Source: a virus. Taken from it: DNA of 64,000 nucleotides. Position numbers and translations under genes: made by a program. Below, piece after piece: positions 1 to 7,918 of this stretch. The notes under the pieces were generated by a model. That model made no database searches. It was not told the origin of the DNA and saw nothing but the letters and a program-made list of their open reading frames with translations. Numbering within the stretch: position 1 is the first letter of the stretch; every line of letters starts with the position of its first letter. The stretch covers positions 1 to 64,000 of the IMG/VR virus record IMGVR_UViG_3300009503_000030. One strand, given 5' to 3'.

Positions 1-1469
1 GGACTCCGCCCCCCACACCCCCCACCTCTTCTACCCCCCCTCCCGAGCCCGATCCCGTTCCCGTTCCCGAACCCGAACCCGAGCCCGGACCCGTACCCGT
101 ACCCGATCCCGAACCTACACCCCGTCCTAAAGAAAACATCCGACCGCAGGCACTTAGTGCCAAGGTCGGTAGACCGACCGAAGCACCTAGTGCGAGGTCG
201 GTCGCTAAAGATAGAGAAAAAAAAGAAACAGGTGGTGGTGGTATGGCAACCAAGCCCCGTAATAAGCAACAAAACGCGCGCGCGTGTGCGCGCGAGGCCG
301 CAGCCCTCGTTCTCCCCCCCCACCAAGAAAGTGACGCTAACCCCTCGAAATCTTTGGACACCGCCACCACCACCACCACTGAAAAATCTTTTTCTCACAT
401 GGCCGCTCCGCGTCCGGCCACGCCGTCCGCTACGCGGCTCCCCGCTCCGGCGCCGACCACGTCGGCGCCTCCGCGGGACGCCGTTCCGCAGCCCGCCACG
501 CGGGCCGCTCCACGGCGAGAACAGGGCGCCAACAACCCAACCCCACACACGCAGCACGCACCGCACCAAAACGCGCCCATCGCACATGCCGTCGTCGCCC
601 TCTACCACGAACTGCTCCCAGACCTCCCACCCGTCCGCGCCATCTCCGAGCGACTCGCGCGCAGCATCGCCCTCGTCACCCCGTTCCTCGTCTCCGCCTA
701 CGCCGCCCCAGACCCGCAATCCGCCTGGACCGCCTACTTCAACGAGGTCGCCGCCTCCGACCTCCTCTGCGGACGCCGCAGCCACTTCACAACCACCCTC
801 CCGTGGCTCGCGGACCGCGAACACGCCGAGCGCGTCGTCAACGGCCACTACAGGACCGCAGGCTCCGTGAACCTCCCTGGCGAACTCCCAGCCATCCGCC
901 TGCGAGACCTCCAGCGCCGCGCAAACCTCGAAATGCAAAAGATTCTCGACTATTACAACGCATCCTGGGAGAACCAGACCATGTGGCCCGTCACCCGACC
1001 CGAGCAACTCACGCAGAACGTCATCACCCTGCGCGTGATCTCCGCCTGCGGCGGCATCGAGGGCATCCGGTCCGTGGTCTCCCCTCGGAACCCACAGGAC
1101 GGGAAAGCGGCGCGCGCCGCGTTCATCGAGGAGTGGGTCCGGCAAGCGGCGCTCTTCGAGGAGGCCCGCGTGGCGCTCGAACGTGACGAACCGACGCGCG
1201 GAGACGGTGGCGCCAGCGCACCACAGGCAGCTGGGGGTGCGCCGACCGTCGAGGCCGCGCCACCAACCGTGGACGCGGAGGTCACGTCCCCCACCGAGGC
1301 CACGAAGGCCGACGAGAACCCTGCGGAGGCGGCCCTCGATAGTCTCGCGGACGCGATCCACGCCGCGATGAGACAGGAGCACCAGCAATGGCTCGCCGAA
1401 GAGCACCAGAAGGCTCGGTTCCGAGTGATCATGGGCGGGGCGGCGAAGGACAGCCGTACCGAGCCGTGA
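1..1469 (+). CDS. Phage replication initiator / helicase loader (O-like), 5'-truncated
   Basis: The frame is open from the left edge, so the gene starts outside the window; an internal ATG at 243 is probably not the start. The left part encodes a Pro-rich linker of Pro-Glu, Pro-Asp and Pro-Val pairs made from CCCGNN hexamers, then a low-complexity Ala/Pro/Thr stretch. From about base 580 the protein carries the conserved replication-organiser C-terminal pattern: VALYHELLPDLPPV, then a W..YF..VAASDLLCG stretch, then LPWLAD and VVNGHY. This pattern is typical of lambda O/DnaT-type loaders. An acidic, Ala-rich tail follows. It is translationally coupled (GTGA) to the DnaB-like helicase, which fits a loader. 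Dyad iterons lie inside the gene. Function of the family: bind the origin and deliver helicase. Confidence 0.75.
   Translation, partial: TPPPTPPTSSTPPPEPDPVPVPEPEPEPGPVPVPDPEPTPRPKENIRPQALSAKVGRPTEAPSARSVAKDREKKETGGGGMATKPRNKQQNARACAREAAALVLPPHQESDANPSKSLDTATTTTTEKSFSHMAAPRPATPSATRLPAPAPTTSAPPRDAVPQPATRAAPRREQGANNPTPHTQHAPHQNAPIAHAVVALYHELLPDLPPVRAISERLARSIALVTPFLVSAYAAPDPQSAWTAYFNEVAASDLLCGRRSHFTTTLPWLADREHAERVVNGHYRTAGSVNLPGELPAIRLRDLQRRANLEMQKILDYYNASWENQTMWPVTRPEQLTQNVITLRVISACGGIEGIRSVVSPRNPQDGKAARAAFIEEWVRQAALFEEARVALERDEPTRGDGGASAPQAAGGAPTVEAAPPTVDAEVTSPTEATKADENPAEAALDSLADAIHAAMRQEHQQWLAEEHQKARFRVIMGGAAKDSRTEP
46..115. repeat. Degenerate CCCGNN hexanucleotide repeat
   Basis: About 70 bases of CCCG followed by AA, TT, TA, AT, AG or GA. 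It is read in frame as alternating Pro with Glu, Val, Asp or Gly, a rigid linker in the initiator protein. Spacer 2 of the CRISPR array resembles its 95-109 segment on the opposite strand. Confidence 0.7.
140..201. repeat. Two dyad iterons inside the initiator gene (candidate origin)
   Basis: Two copies of a nested dyad lie back to back. Copy 1 (140-169) is CCGACC, spacer, GCACTTAGTGC, spacer, GGTCGG. Copy 2 (174-201) is CCGACC, spacer, GCACCTAGTGC, spacer, GGTCGG. A purine- and A-rich stretch follows at 205-236. Iterons followed by an A-rich tract inside an O-type initiator gene is the arrangement of the lambda origin. That it is an origin is inference. Confidence 0.6.
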
Positions 1470-2818
1470 TCCCCGACTTCGCGAAGTACGCGCGGCCCGA
1501 GTGGGAGGACCTGGTCATTGGCGGCGTGGTGCTCGCCGGAGAAATGGGGGGCAACTGGGCAGCGCGGGCCTGTGGGGACTTCCTGAAACTGGACCCTGAA
1601 CGCGACTTCTTCGTGGCGCGGAACCAAGGGCTGGCGCGCGCGATTCAGGGGCTAATCAAGGCTGGGGCGCCGGTGCATCCGGAGACCGTGTACTACGCGG
1701 CGCCCGACCTCTGGGCGGAGGGCGCGTCGCAGTACCGTGGACTCGCGGCGGTCATGGAGATTGCCGCGCGAGCAGCGGACCGTGGATGCGTGTCGGGAGT
1801 GCTGGCGTGGTACGTGAAGCAGTTGCAGATCAAGGGGGCGCAGCGGGCGTTCTTGGCCCACGTTCTGGACCACATTGGCGACCTCGGGGACGGGGATGCG
1901 GAGGAGTTGCGGCTGAAGGTCGAGAACATCTTGGCGCGAATCGAGATGGGCGAGCCGGTGCCGACGTTCGCCGAGGTGATGAAGGCGCGCGTCGAGGACC
2001 TGATTGCGCAGCGAGACGCGGACGCGATGGCCGTGGAGAGGACGGCGAAGGCGTTTGTTCCGTGGGCGGGGTTGAGGCGGTTTCAGGTGGACGTGGAGCC
2101 AGGGGCGGTGTGCGTGGTAGGGGCGCGGACGAGCATTGGGAAGACGGCCTTTGGGATGGACTGGGCCATGCACCATGCGTTGACGGGGAGGCCGGTGGTG
2201 TACGTGTCGTTGGAGATGAGTGCGGCGCAACTTGCGAACAGGGCGCTGGCTTGGGCGAGTGGGATTGCGCATCACCAGATTCGGCGGGGGTTTGTGACGG
2301 AGGAGCAGGCGCGGGCATTGCTGGCGGCGGCTGATGCGGCGCCGCAGAACATGCGGGTGTTGGATGTCTCGGTGGCGACTGTTGGGGCGATCTTTGCGCA
2401 GATACGGAGTCTTGGGTTGGCGATGGCGCCGTTGGTGGTACTGGACTACTTGCAGCTCCTGAAGGCGCCGTCGAATCTGCGGGCCTCGCGGCAGGAGCAG
2501 GTGGCGGAGATCGCGAGACAGGTGAAGGTCGAGGCGAAATCGTTGGGGGTGCCGGTGGTCGCGTTGACGCAGTTGAGGCGTTTGGCGCCAGGGGAAAAGG
2601 AGGAGGCGCCGACCTTGCACCAGTTGCGGGAGTCTGGGGACATCGAGAACAGCGCGGACATCGTGATGCTGTTGCATCGGGACCGGCGGAGCCAGGTGGA
2701 GCCGGCGGTGGTCACGGTGCTGATCGAGAAGAACCGGAGTGGGGTGACGGGCCAGGCGCAGTTGTTGTTTTTCAGGGACCAGCAGCGGTTCGAGGACCTG
2801 GTAGAAGACGCGGGATAG
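1466..2818 (+). CDS. DnaB-like replicative helicase
   Basis: RecA-fold replicative helicase, 450 aa from the GTG at 1466 (GTGA overlap with the initiator stop); an ATG at 1388 is in frame but lies deep in the upstream gene. Seen: N-terminal helical domain, Walker A region GARTSIGKTAF, the SLEMSAAQL segment that follows it in DnaB proteins, Walker B-like LVVLDYLQLL, and C-terminal LRESGDIENSADIVMLLHR, all standard DnaB motifs. Length is normal for the family. Coupling to the loader gene suggests they are made together and act at the same fork. Opposite-strand reading frames here are shadows. Confidence 0.92.
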   Translation: MIPDFAKYARPEWEDLVIGGVVLAGEMGGNWAARACGDFLKLDPERDFFVARNQGLARAIQGLIKAGAPVHPETVYYAAPDLWAEGASQYRGLAAVMEIAARAADRGCVSGVLAWYVKQLQIKGAQRAFLAHVLDHIGDLGDGDAEELRLKVENILARIEMGEPVPTFAEVMKARVEDLIAQRDADAMAVERTAKAFVPWAGLRRFQVDVEPGAVCVVGARTSIGKTAFGMDWAMHHALTGRPVVYVSLEMSAAQLANRALAWASGIAHHQIRRGFVTEEQARALLAAADAAPQNMRVLDVSVATVGAIFAQIRSLGLAMAPLVVLDYLQLLKAPSNLRASRQEQVAEIARQVKVEAKSLGVPVVALTQLRRLAPGEKEEAPTLHQLRESGDIENSADIVMLLHRDRRSQVEPAVVTVLIEKNRSGVTGQAQLLFFRDQQRFEDLVEDAG

Positions 2819-3040
2819 GGTCTCTGGTGGGAGTGCCTGGATTTGGGGTGTAAAGGGGCATTCCTGCGACGTTTGAGGGGCGGGGTGCGCCATTTACCAG
2901 GCGGCTGGTCAAAACGCGCGGAAGGGCCGGTTTTGTGCGAAAGACGGGCAAATCGGCGGCGCCATGCTGCTCTGCGAGACGCGCCGGCGGACCGCAGAGG
3001 GCCTCCGGAGCCGCATCAGAGCACGCGGAGCGCACCATCA

Positions 3041-3102
3041 ACGCACGTGTTGCGCGCGCCTAAAAGATGACATCCCCCCAATAGTCGAGCGCGCGCGTCG
3101 GT
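3041..3102. repeat. 60-bp GC-rich repeat, copy A
   Basis: Starts ACGCACGTGTTGCGCGCGCC, then TAAAAG, a variable middle, CCCAATAGTCG and a GCGCGCG arm. The outer arms can pair to make a hairpin. Copies B and C are about 208 and 431 bp downstream in the same direction. Confidence 0.75.
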
Positions 3103-3248
3103 CCACGGTCTCATACGGCGACTGGCGCTTTCTGGTCGGAGAGGCGCTCCGGCGGGGTGCCAGAGTGCCGCCGGATCGGGGGGAGAAATGAACAGATTTC
3201 GACGGACGCGGCGCAGGGCCGCATCAAGACTCGGTCTGGCGGCCACCA

Positions 3249-3309
3249 ACGCGCGTGTTGCGCGCGCCTAAAAGTGCTCCTGTCCCATTACTCGCGCGCG
3301 CGTGTCGGT
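3249..3309. repeat. 60-bp GC-rich repeat, copy B
   Basis: Starts ACGCGCGTGTTGCGCGCGCC and shares the TAAAAG segment, a CCCATTA segment and the closing CGCGCGCGTGTC arm with copies A and C. Confidence 0.75.
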
Positions 3310-3471
3310 CAGCGGTCTTGCGCGCCGAAAACAGCCCCAAGATTCTGGTGCTCCGGTGGACCGCCATCGCGCCATTTGGGGGACAGTGGCACGGACGAGC
3401 GCATGGATGGTGGAGCGGAGCGCGATCCGCGACCCTGGCTGCATTCGCTAACACCGCTAAACTGGGGTTCT

Positions 3472-3534
3472 ACGCGCGCGCGTTGCGCGCGCCTGAAGAG
3501 TGACATCTCCCCAATAGTCGCGCGCGCGCGTGTT
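3472..3534. repeat. 60-bp GC-rich repeat, copy C
   Basis: ACGCGCGCGCGTTGCGCGCG then CC, TGAAGAG, CCCCAATAGTCG and a CGCGCGCGTGTT arm. The middle (TGACATC then CCCCAATAGTC) matches copy A closely, while copy B differs there. Confidence 0.75.
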
Positions 3535-3573
3535 AGCACGCCGACCTGGGCGAAAGTGTAGGCGTTTCGGGGC

Positions 3574-3626
3574 AGACGTTCTATCAATCTACCAAATACT
3601 TCGTATTTGGTAGATTTAGAACGTCT
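3574..3626. repeat. AT-rich long palindrome
   Basis: Left arm AGACGTTCTATCAATCTACC plus AAATAC and right arm GTATTTGGTAGATTTAGAAC plus GTCT pair over about 24 bp around a TTC centre, with a 2-nt bulge. It is markedly AT-richer than its surroundings. No T-tract follows, so it is not a simple terminator. Confidence 0.85.
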
Positions 3627-3842
3627 GAAAGTTAGCCGACAACATGACAAGCGTATGTGGGTCACGAAGCGCCCACGTCTCGCCGCAGAACCCCATTTAC
3701 GAGGCCGCGTATGACAGGTGCCCCCGCCAGAATACGGGGAGATGCGCAACGTGACAAGAGAAGCCGACGTGGCTCATAGTGTACAGCCCGATGCGGTCTA
3801 TCGGCGGCGCCCACACCACCGCGCGCGGCCCCCTCGCGACCG

Positions 3843-3871
3843 TTGACAGATGGCCAGACGCCGAGTATCAT
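3843..3871 (+). promoter_or_regulatory. Sigma70-type promoter for the RNase Z-like gene
   Basis: TTGACA (3843-3848), 17-bp spacer, TATCAT (3866-3871). Transcription would start near 3878, just before the GAGGAGG ribosome-binding site and the ATG at 3890. Confidence 0.8.
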
Positions 3872-3889
3872 GCGCACGAGGAGGCGGAG

Positions 3890-4864
3890 ATGCGCGTGCC
3901 AGTGCGCTACATCCTCCACAAATCGGCGGACTTGTCTCGCAGACATCCCGTGGTCAAGGTCCGGCACGACCCGCGGCTCGGCACCGTCACCCAGACCTAC
4001 TGGGAGGCCATCGAACAGCGCCCTGAGCCAGGAGAAACGCCCACGACGAACATGGAGGTCGCCGGAGTACAGGTGCGCGCCGTATCACGCGGCGGTATCT
4101 GCACCACACTGACCTTCCCAGAGTTCGATCTCACCGTGGACCTCGGCGTCCAGACGAAAGCCGCATCACGCACCTCGACGATTGCCCTCACCCACACGCA
4201 CACGGATCACATCGCGGGGCTACCGATGTATCTCGGCACGCGCAACATCCGGCAGCAGCCCAGGCCGCGGATCATTGTGCCGGCAGATATGGCCCCGACC
4301 CTGAGGACCTTCATCGAGACATTGGAGACACTACAAGGGGGGCCTCTGAACTACACCATCGTGCCAATCCACCAGCACGAGGAGATAGCGCTTGGCAAGG
4401 ACCTCGTGCTCCGAGCGTTCGGCACGGTTCACCGCGTGCCGTCCACGGGGTACGTCGTGATCCGGAGGCGGCAGAAACTGCGAGACGAGTACGTCGGGCT
4501 GCCACCGAAGGAGGTGGCGCGGCTCCGGAAGGAACGAGGGGATGCGCTGTTCCGCCTCGACGAACAACCCATCGTAGCAGTGACCGGGGATTCGACGGCC
4601 TCGGGCATGGACCTCGAGGACCCATACGTGCGCAACGCGAAGGTGCTGTTCGTCGAGGCAACCTACCTTGAGGACTTCGGTCGGGATACCGCGGAGGACC
4701 GCGGACATGCGCGGGTGGACGAGCTGTTCCCACGACTCGCGGAGCACCCCGCGGAGCGCATCGTTCTGTACCATTTCAGCGAGCGGTACACCGCGGAGCA
4801 GATCGCGGCGCTCAGAACCCGTCTGCCGTCGGACTTGGCGCGACGGGTGATGTTTTTGGCGTAG
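3890..4864 (+). CDS. Metallo-beta-lactamase fold hydrolase, RNase Z-like
   Basis: 324 aa from ATG 3890, which follows GAGGAGG; an upstream ATG at 3779 lies before the promoter and is rejected. The metal motif THTHTDHIAGLP is present, followed by VHRVPSTGYVV and a D-containing VAVTGDSTAS segment, then a late His (IVLYHFSERY). The order and the SxGY segment resemble tRNase Z, which trims tRNA 3' ends before CCA addition. Residues about 1-45 form a separate module (VVKVRHDPRLG then YWEAIEQ) shared with the next gene and two others. Context: the phage also carries tRNA-Pro without CCA and a CCA-adding enzyme, supporting a tRNA role by inference. Another MBL nuclease activity is possible. Confidence 0.75.
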   Translation: MRVPVRYILHKSADLSRRHPVVKVRHDPRLGTVTQTYWEAIEQRPEPGETPTTNMEVAGVQVRAVSRGGICTTLTFPEFDLTVDLGVQTKAASRTSTIALTHTHTDHIAGLPMYLGTRNIRQQPRPRIIVPADMAPTLRTFIETLETLQGGPLNYTIVPIHQHEEIALGKDLVLRAFGTVHRVPSTGYVVIRRRQKLRDEYVGLPPKEVARLRKERGDALFRLDEQPIVAVTGDSTASGMDLEDPYVRNAKVLFVEATYLEDFGRDTAEDRGHARVDELFPRLAEHPAERIVLYHFSERYTAEQIAALRTRLPSDLARRVMFLA

Positions 4865-4908
4865 GGGGCACCTTGCGAAACGTCCATGTCTCGCGTATCC
4901 TGAACACT

Positions 4909-4941
4909 AGAAAGGGTTCTCGACACTCGCGAGGTCGAGAC
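4909..4941 (+). repeat. Solitary CRISPR-repeat-like element upstream of an RBS
   Basis: AGAAAGGGTTCTCGACACTC then GCGAGGTCGAGAC. It matches the 3' array repeats, and the stem TCTCGAC/GTCGAGA is perfect. It ends two bases before the CAGGAGG ribosome-binding region of the gene at 4958. Confidence 0.85.
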
Positions 4942-4957
4942 CACAGGAGGTGAAAAC

Positions 4958-5716
4958 ATGAACCACATCCGCTTCGTCGTGAAGGCAGCGGACCTCGTTG
5001 GCAAGCAACGGGTCGTGAAGGTCCGACGGGACCCACGGTTGGGCGCCGTGACCCAGGCGTATTGGGAGAGCGTCGAACAGCCAAGTACGGGAGCGCGGTT
5101 GCCGATGCTCCAACAGGACCTCGAGGCGCTCAACTTCGCGGCCACAGTCCAAAGCGGGCTCTTGCAGCACTACGCCATCGAGAATGGCCGCGCGACGAGG
5201 CCCAGACTCAAGCGGCTCGTGGAGCAAGGATATCTGAAGCGCAGCCCTGAAGAAAACCCTCTGCGTCTGACGGCGGATGAACCGTCATATTATGACTTTT
5301 ACGAACTGACCGAGGAGGGCAAACGCATGTTGGAGCAGGCGAAGGCGGCGGGCTTCTATCCGCGCGACACCTCGCCGACCTGGGGCTGGCAGGCGAAGGT
5401 GGACGATGGGGAGTATCGCGATGTCTCGCACATCGCGCGGCAACATGACGTTTTCAGAAGGGCGCGCATTGCGCTGTCCGAAAACGTGCAGTACGTGGTT
5501 CCAGAAGACCAGATCGCGGAACTGCTGAAAGTAGCCTACGATGCCGCCGTCAAGGCGCTGGACAACGATAGCAGCCTCTCATCCGTGAGGTTCACGATGC
5601 CAGTGCGGCGCGAGAACGCCACGTTTGAAGCCGGATTCGTGCTGGATGTCGAAAGAATCTACCATCGGCACCCAGATCAAGGCGGGGCGTTCGTCATCCG
5701 GATGTACGATGAGTGA
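4958..5716 (+). CDS. Winged-helix protein with shared N-terminal module
   Basis: 252 aa, ATG preceded by AGGAGGTG. Residues 1-42 (VVKVRRDPRLGAVTQAYWE) are nearly identical to the start of the RNase Z-like protein. Residues about 55-130 look like a MarR/PadR-type winged helix: LLQHYAIENGRATRPRLKRL, VEQGYLKR, then YELTEEGKRMLEQ as the wing and following helix. The C-terminal 110 residues are not recognised. The likely role is DNA binding, perhaps regulating phage genes. A solitary CRISPR-repeat-like hairpin sits in its presumed 5' untranslated region, so its expression could be touched by the Cas12m-like protein (inference). It converges with the resolvase gene and overlaps it by 23 bp. Confidence 0.6.
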   Translation: MNHIRFVVKAADLVGKQRVVKVRRDPRLGAVTQAYWESVEQPSTGARLPMLQQDLEALNFAATVQSGLLQHYAIENGRATRPRLKRLVEQGYLKRSPEENPLRLTADEPSYYDFYELTEEGKRMLEQAKAAGFYPRDTSPTWGWQAKVDDGEYRDVSHIARQHDVFRRARIALSENVQYVVPEDQIAELLKVAYDAAVKALDNDSSLSSVRFTMPVRRENATFEAGFVLDVERIYHRHPDQGGAFVIRMYDE

Positions 5717-6182
5717 CCCCCAAGACCGTCCGTCTCCCGTACTCCGCGATCAGCGCGGCAGCCGCCTTTCCATCAGCGAGCCCCCCACGTGGCCCGAAGA
5801 ACGAGGTGCGGGGCCAGAGTCGCGCGGCAACCGTGACGTAGAGGCGCATGAGCTCCCGCCCCTTGAGCCCTTGCGCCTCGCCACGTAGCATGACCCTCTG
5901 CCAGTCCTGGGCGCGGACCAGTTCGTAGCGGAAGCCGAGGGCGGCCACAGCCTCAAGGATGCGTCCATATCCGGTGGCCAGGGTGAAGGTGGAGGCGAGA
6001 CCCTGGCCGCGGACGGGGTGCTGGCGCTCCACGAAGACCCACATGACGCTCGTCGCGTCCTGAAGGATGCGAGACACGCCGCCAGGCTCTTCTGGGATCG
6101 GGTGGGACCAGACGATGCCATCCGAGTCCACGCAGACGATCCAGCCGGTCTTGCCAGGGTCGATCCCGATGACTCCGCTCAT
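5694..6182 (-). CDS. RuvC-like Holliday junction resolvase
   Basis: 162 aa, ATG after GGAGGTCGC. RNase H fold markers: GIDPGKTG at the start (first catalytic Asp), VFVERQHP (Glu), and DGKAAAALIAEYG near the C terminus (final Asp). Length matches phage and bacterial RuvC-type resolvases. Such enzymes cut branched DNA during recombination or before packaging. It is the last gene of the leftward operon that begins at 11656 and carries two methyltransferases and a clamp-like protein. The first 15 residues agree well with the family; substrate preference cannot be told. Confidence 0.85.
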   Translation of the reverse strand: MSGVIGIDPGKTGWIVCVDSDGIVWSHPIPEEPGGVSRILQDATSVMWVFVERQHPVRGQGLASTFTLATGYGRILEAVAALGFRYELVRAQDWQRVMLRGEAQGLKGRELMRLYVTVAARLWPRTSFFGPRGGLADGKAAAALIAEYGRRTVLGVTHRTSG

Positions 6183-6191
6183 GCGACCTCC

Positions 6192-7148
6192 TTACAGCAA
6201 CGGGCCGCGTTTGGCTTCCATGGCCCGCGGTGAAATCCAGAGACATTCGGTCCGTGGCACGTGTGTGTTGGCGCTACCGACGCCCTGTAGGCGCGAACCA
6301 CGGACACGGCCAGTGGCGGAACACGAGTACTCTCGTGTGACGCGGTGCCATCCGGCTTCGACGAGCGGGGCGTAGTCTGGGTGATCGTATCCACTGACCA
6401 CGGCCATCCCCTTGAGGTCGAGGAGCGCCGCCACGAGCCGACGGTGGTAGTCGGCGTCGGCGGACGCGGCGTATGGCAGGGACTCGGCGAGTCGCTCGGG
6501 GTGGTATGGCGGATCGCAATAGAAGAGGGTATCTGGGGTATCCCAGTAGGCGATGCACTCCATCGCATCCTTGCTATCGAGGAACACGCGGGAGATGCGG
6601 TCGTGGAAGCGGAGGAGCGCCGCGATGTGAGAGCGCCACGTGCCCACGTGCATAACCATTCCGCCACGAGCCATGAAGTTGCGGCCCCAACAACCTGGAC
6701 TACGCGCGGCCCCAGAAATGGCCTGGTTCTGCGAGACGAACACGGCCCATGCCCTCTCGACTGGACCGGCGTTCGGATCGGCGAGGAGTCGAAGCGCGCG
6801 CGTGAACTCTGCTTGCGAGTACGGCGTCCAGATGAGGCGATGGAGGAGGTCGCGGAAGAGCGTGGGGTCTTGAAGGACGCGGTACAGGTTGATGATGCGG
6901 TCATCCAGATCGTTCAGCACCTCGACGGGATACGGGTGCGGCAGCCGCCAGAAGACGGAGGCGCCGCCAGCGAACGGTTCGCAATAGACCTGGGCCGGTG
7001 GTAGAAAGCGCATGATCCAGTGTGCCAAGAGTCCCTTCCCACCGTACCAGACGACTGGTGCATTCTTTCGCGCGACTGGCCCGAGAGACCGCAGGAGTTC
7101 CGTGTCGATCTCCTCGGCGATCTGCTCGATGTCGTGGGTCTCTGTCAC
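6192..7148 (-). CDS. DNA adenine methyltransferase, D12/Dam class
   Basis: 318 aa. Starts at GTG 7148, overlapping the upstream stop (GTGA). Motifs: VVWYGGKGLLAHWI (SAM-binding start with the D12 GGK), VYCEPFAGGASVFW, LNDLDDRIINLY, and catalytic DTLFYCDPPYHPE. These are the order and spacing of Dam-like N6-adenine methylases. No restriction enzyme is adjacent, so it is an orphan methylase, probably protecting phage DNA or marking it. A second D12 methylase is encoded at 58993-59931 with low similarity outside the motifs. Recognition site not predictable from sequence alone. Confidence 0.88.
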   Translation of the reverse strand: MTETHDIEQIAEEIDTELLRSLGPVARKNAPVVWYGGKGLLAHWIMRFLPPAQVYCEPFAGGASVFWRLPHPYPVEVLNDLDDRIINLYRVLQDPTLFRDLLHRLIWTPYSQAEFTRALRLLADPNAGPVERAWAVFVSQNQAISGAARSPGCWGRNFMARGGMVMHVGTWRSHIAALLRFHDRISRVFLDSKDAMECIAYWDTPDTLFYCDPPYHPERLAESLPYAASADADYHRRLVAALLDLKGMAVVSGYDHPDYAPLVEAGWHRVTREYSCSATGRVRGSRLQGVGSANTHVPRTECLWISPRAMEAKRGPLL

Positions 7149-7918
7149 AGGAGGTCTCCTCGTGGGAAGATGCGCCGTCTCGCGATGTCCGAGTACTCCG
7201 GTTCGATCTCGATCCCGATGAACCGCCGGCCTTCAAGGACCGAGACGACGCCGCTGGTTCCCGAGCCGAGGAACAGGTCGAGGATGAGGTCCCCTGGGTT
7301 CGACGAGTACTCGACGAACTGCTGAAAGCAGGCCCACGGCTTCTGCGTTGGGTGGCCGGTTTTCGAATGGTTCCCATGACGGATGGTCGCCGACACGATG
7401 AGATTCGGGACGATCCCTGCGTGTGGGCCGTTCCATGTCCGGCCTTGGGGGTAGGCGTAGAGGCAGAGCTCGACGGCAGAAGACCATCCCGTCCCAGGCG
7501 GAATCGGGGGTGGGGTCGTCTTGTGCCAGGCGAGGAACCGTGTGGAGTATCCGGCGTCCTCGTACACCTGGGCGATGAGCGATATTTGCCGATGGGAGCA
7601 CCACCAGTACGCGGAGCCGTGTGGCTTCAGGAGGCGCAGCGTCTCGCGGACAGCGGGCAGAACGAGATCATGGATCATGGACCGCCAATCGGTGTCCCCA
7701 GGGAAAAAGTCCAGCGTGCGGCGGTTTCCTTTTGGCCCCCAGACTACAGACCCTGGTTCGCTCACGGCATAGGGCGGGTCCGTGAGCACGAGGTCCACGC
7801 AGCGATCAGGCATCTCCCGCATGACCTGTAGGCAGTCGCCGGTGATGACAGTGGCACGGGCGGACCCATCGAGCACGGCGCGCCAATCAGCGGGCTCTTG
7901 GATCGCAGCCTCCATCAT
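7145..7918 (-). CDS. Beta-class DNA methyltransferase (N4-cytosine or N6-adenine)
   Basis: 257 aa with the start overlapping the clamp-like gene stop (ATGA). The catalytic motif VLTDPPYAVS comes first and the SAM motif LDLFLGSGTSGVVSVLEG last, with HPTQKPWACFQQFVEY just before it; this circular order defines the beta class. DPPY (rather than SPPY) favours adenine, but cytosine-N4 enzymes also occur. It is sandwiched between the clamp-like gene and a D12 methylase, so two methylases are co-transcribed. No nuclease partner is seen. Likely role: modification of phage DNA to evade restriction. Confidence 0.88.
   Translation of the reverse strand: MMEAAIQEPADWRAVLDGSARATVITGDCLQVMREMPDRCVDLVLTDPPYAVSEPGSVVWGPKGNRRTLDFFPGDTDWRSMIHDLVLPAVRETLRLLKPHGSAYWWCSHRQISLIAQVYEDAGYSTRFLAWHKTTPPPIPPGTGWSSAVELCLYAYPQGRTWNGPHAGIVPNLIVSATIRHGNHSKTGHPTQKPWACFQQFVEYSSNPGDLILDLFLGSGTSGVVSVLEGRRFIGIEIEPEYSDIARRRIFPRGDLL

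Larger units (their letters stand above)
2819..3889. other. Long noncoding region: triple repeats, palindrome, promoter
   Basis: About 1.07 kb without a convincing gene between the helicase and the RNase Z-like gene. It contains three GC-rich 60-bp repeats (3041, 3249, 3472), an AT-rich 53-bp palindrome (3574-3626), and a strong promoter at 3843-3871. Short reading frames here are driven by GCGC runs and lack ribosome-binding sites. A second origin, partition or packaging function is possible but unproven. Confidence 0.6.

Noticed and set aside
157-870. ORF of 237 aa rich in Arg/Pro at the left edge
   Set aside because: It is a frame shadow of the initiator gene, which is open to the edge and carries recognisable motifs.
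1652-2893. 413-aa antisense ORF over the helicase
   Set aside because: Compositional shadow with Arg/His/Leu-rich sequence and no motif.
3574-3626. Protelomerase (telomere resolution) site
   Set aside because: The palindrome is imperfect with a 3-nt centre and bulge, and no protelomerase gene is in the window.
3574-3626. Rho-independent terminator
   Set aside because: No T-tract follows either arm and the stem is AT-rich.
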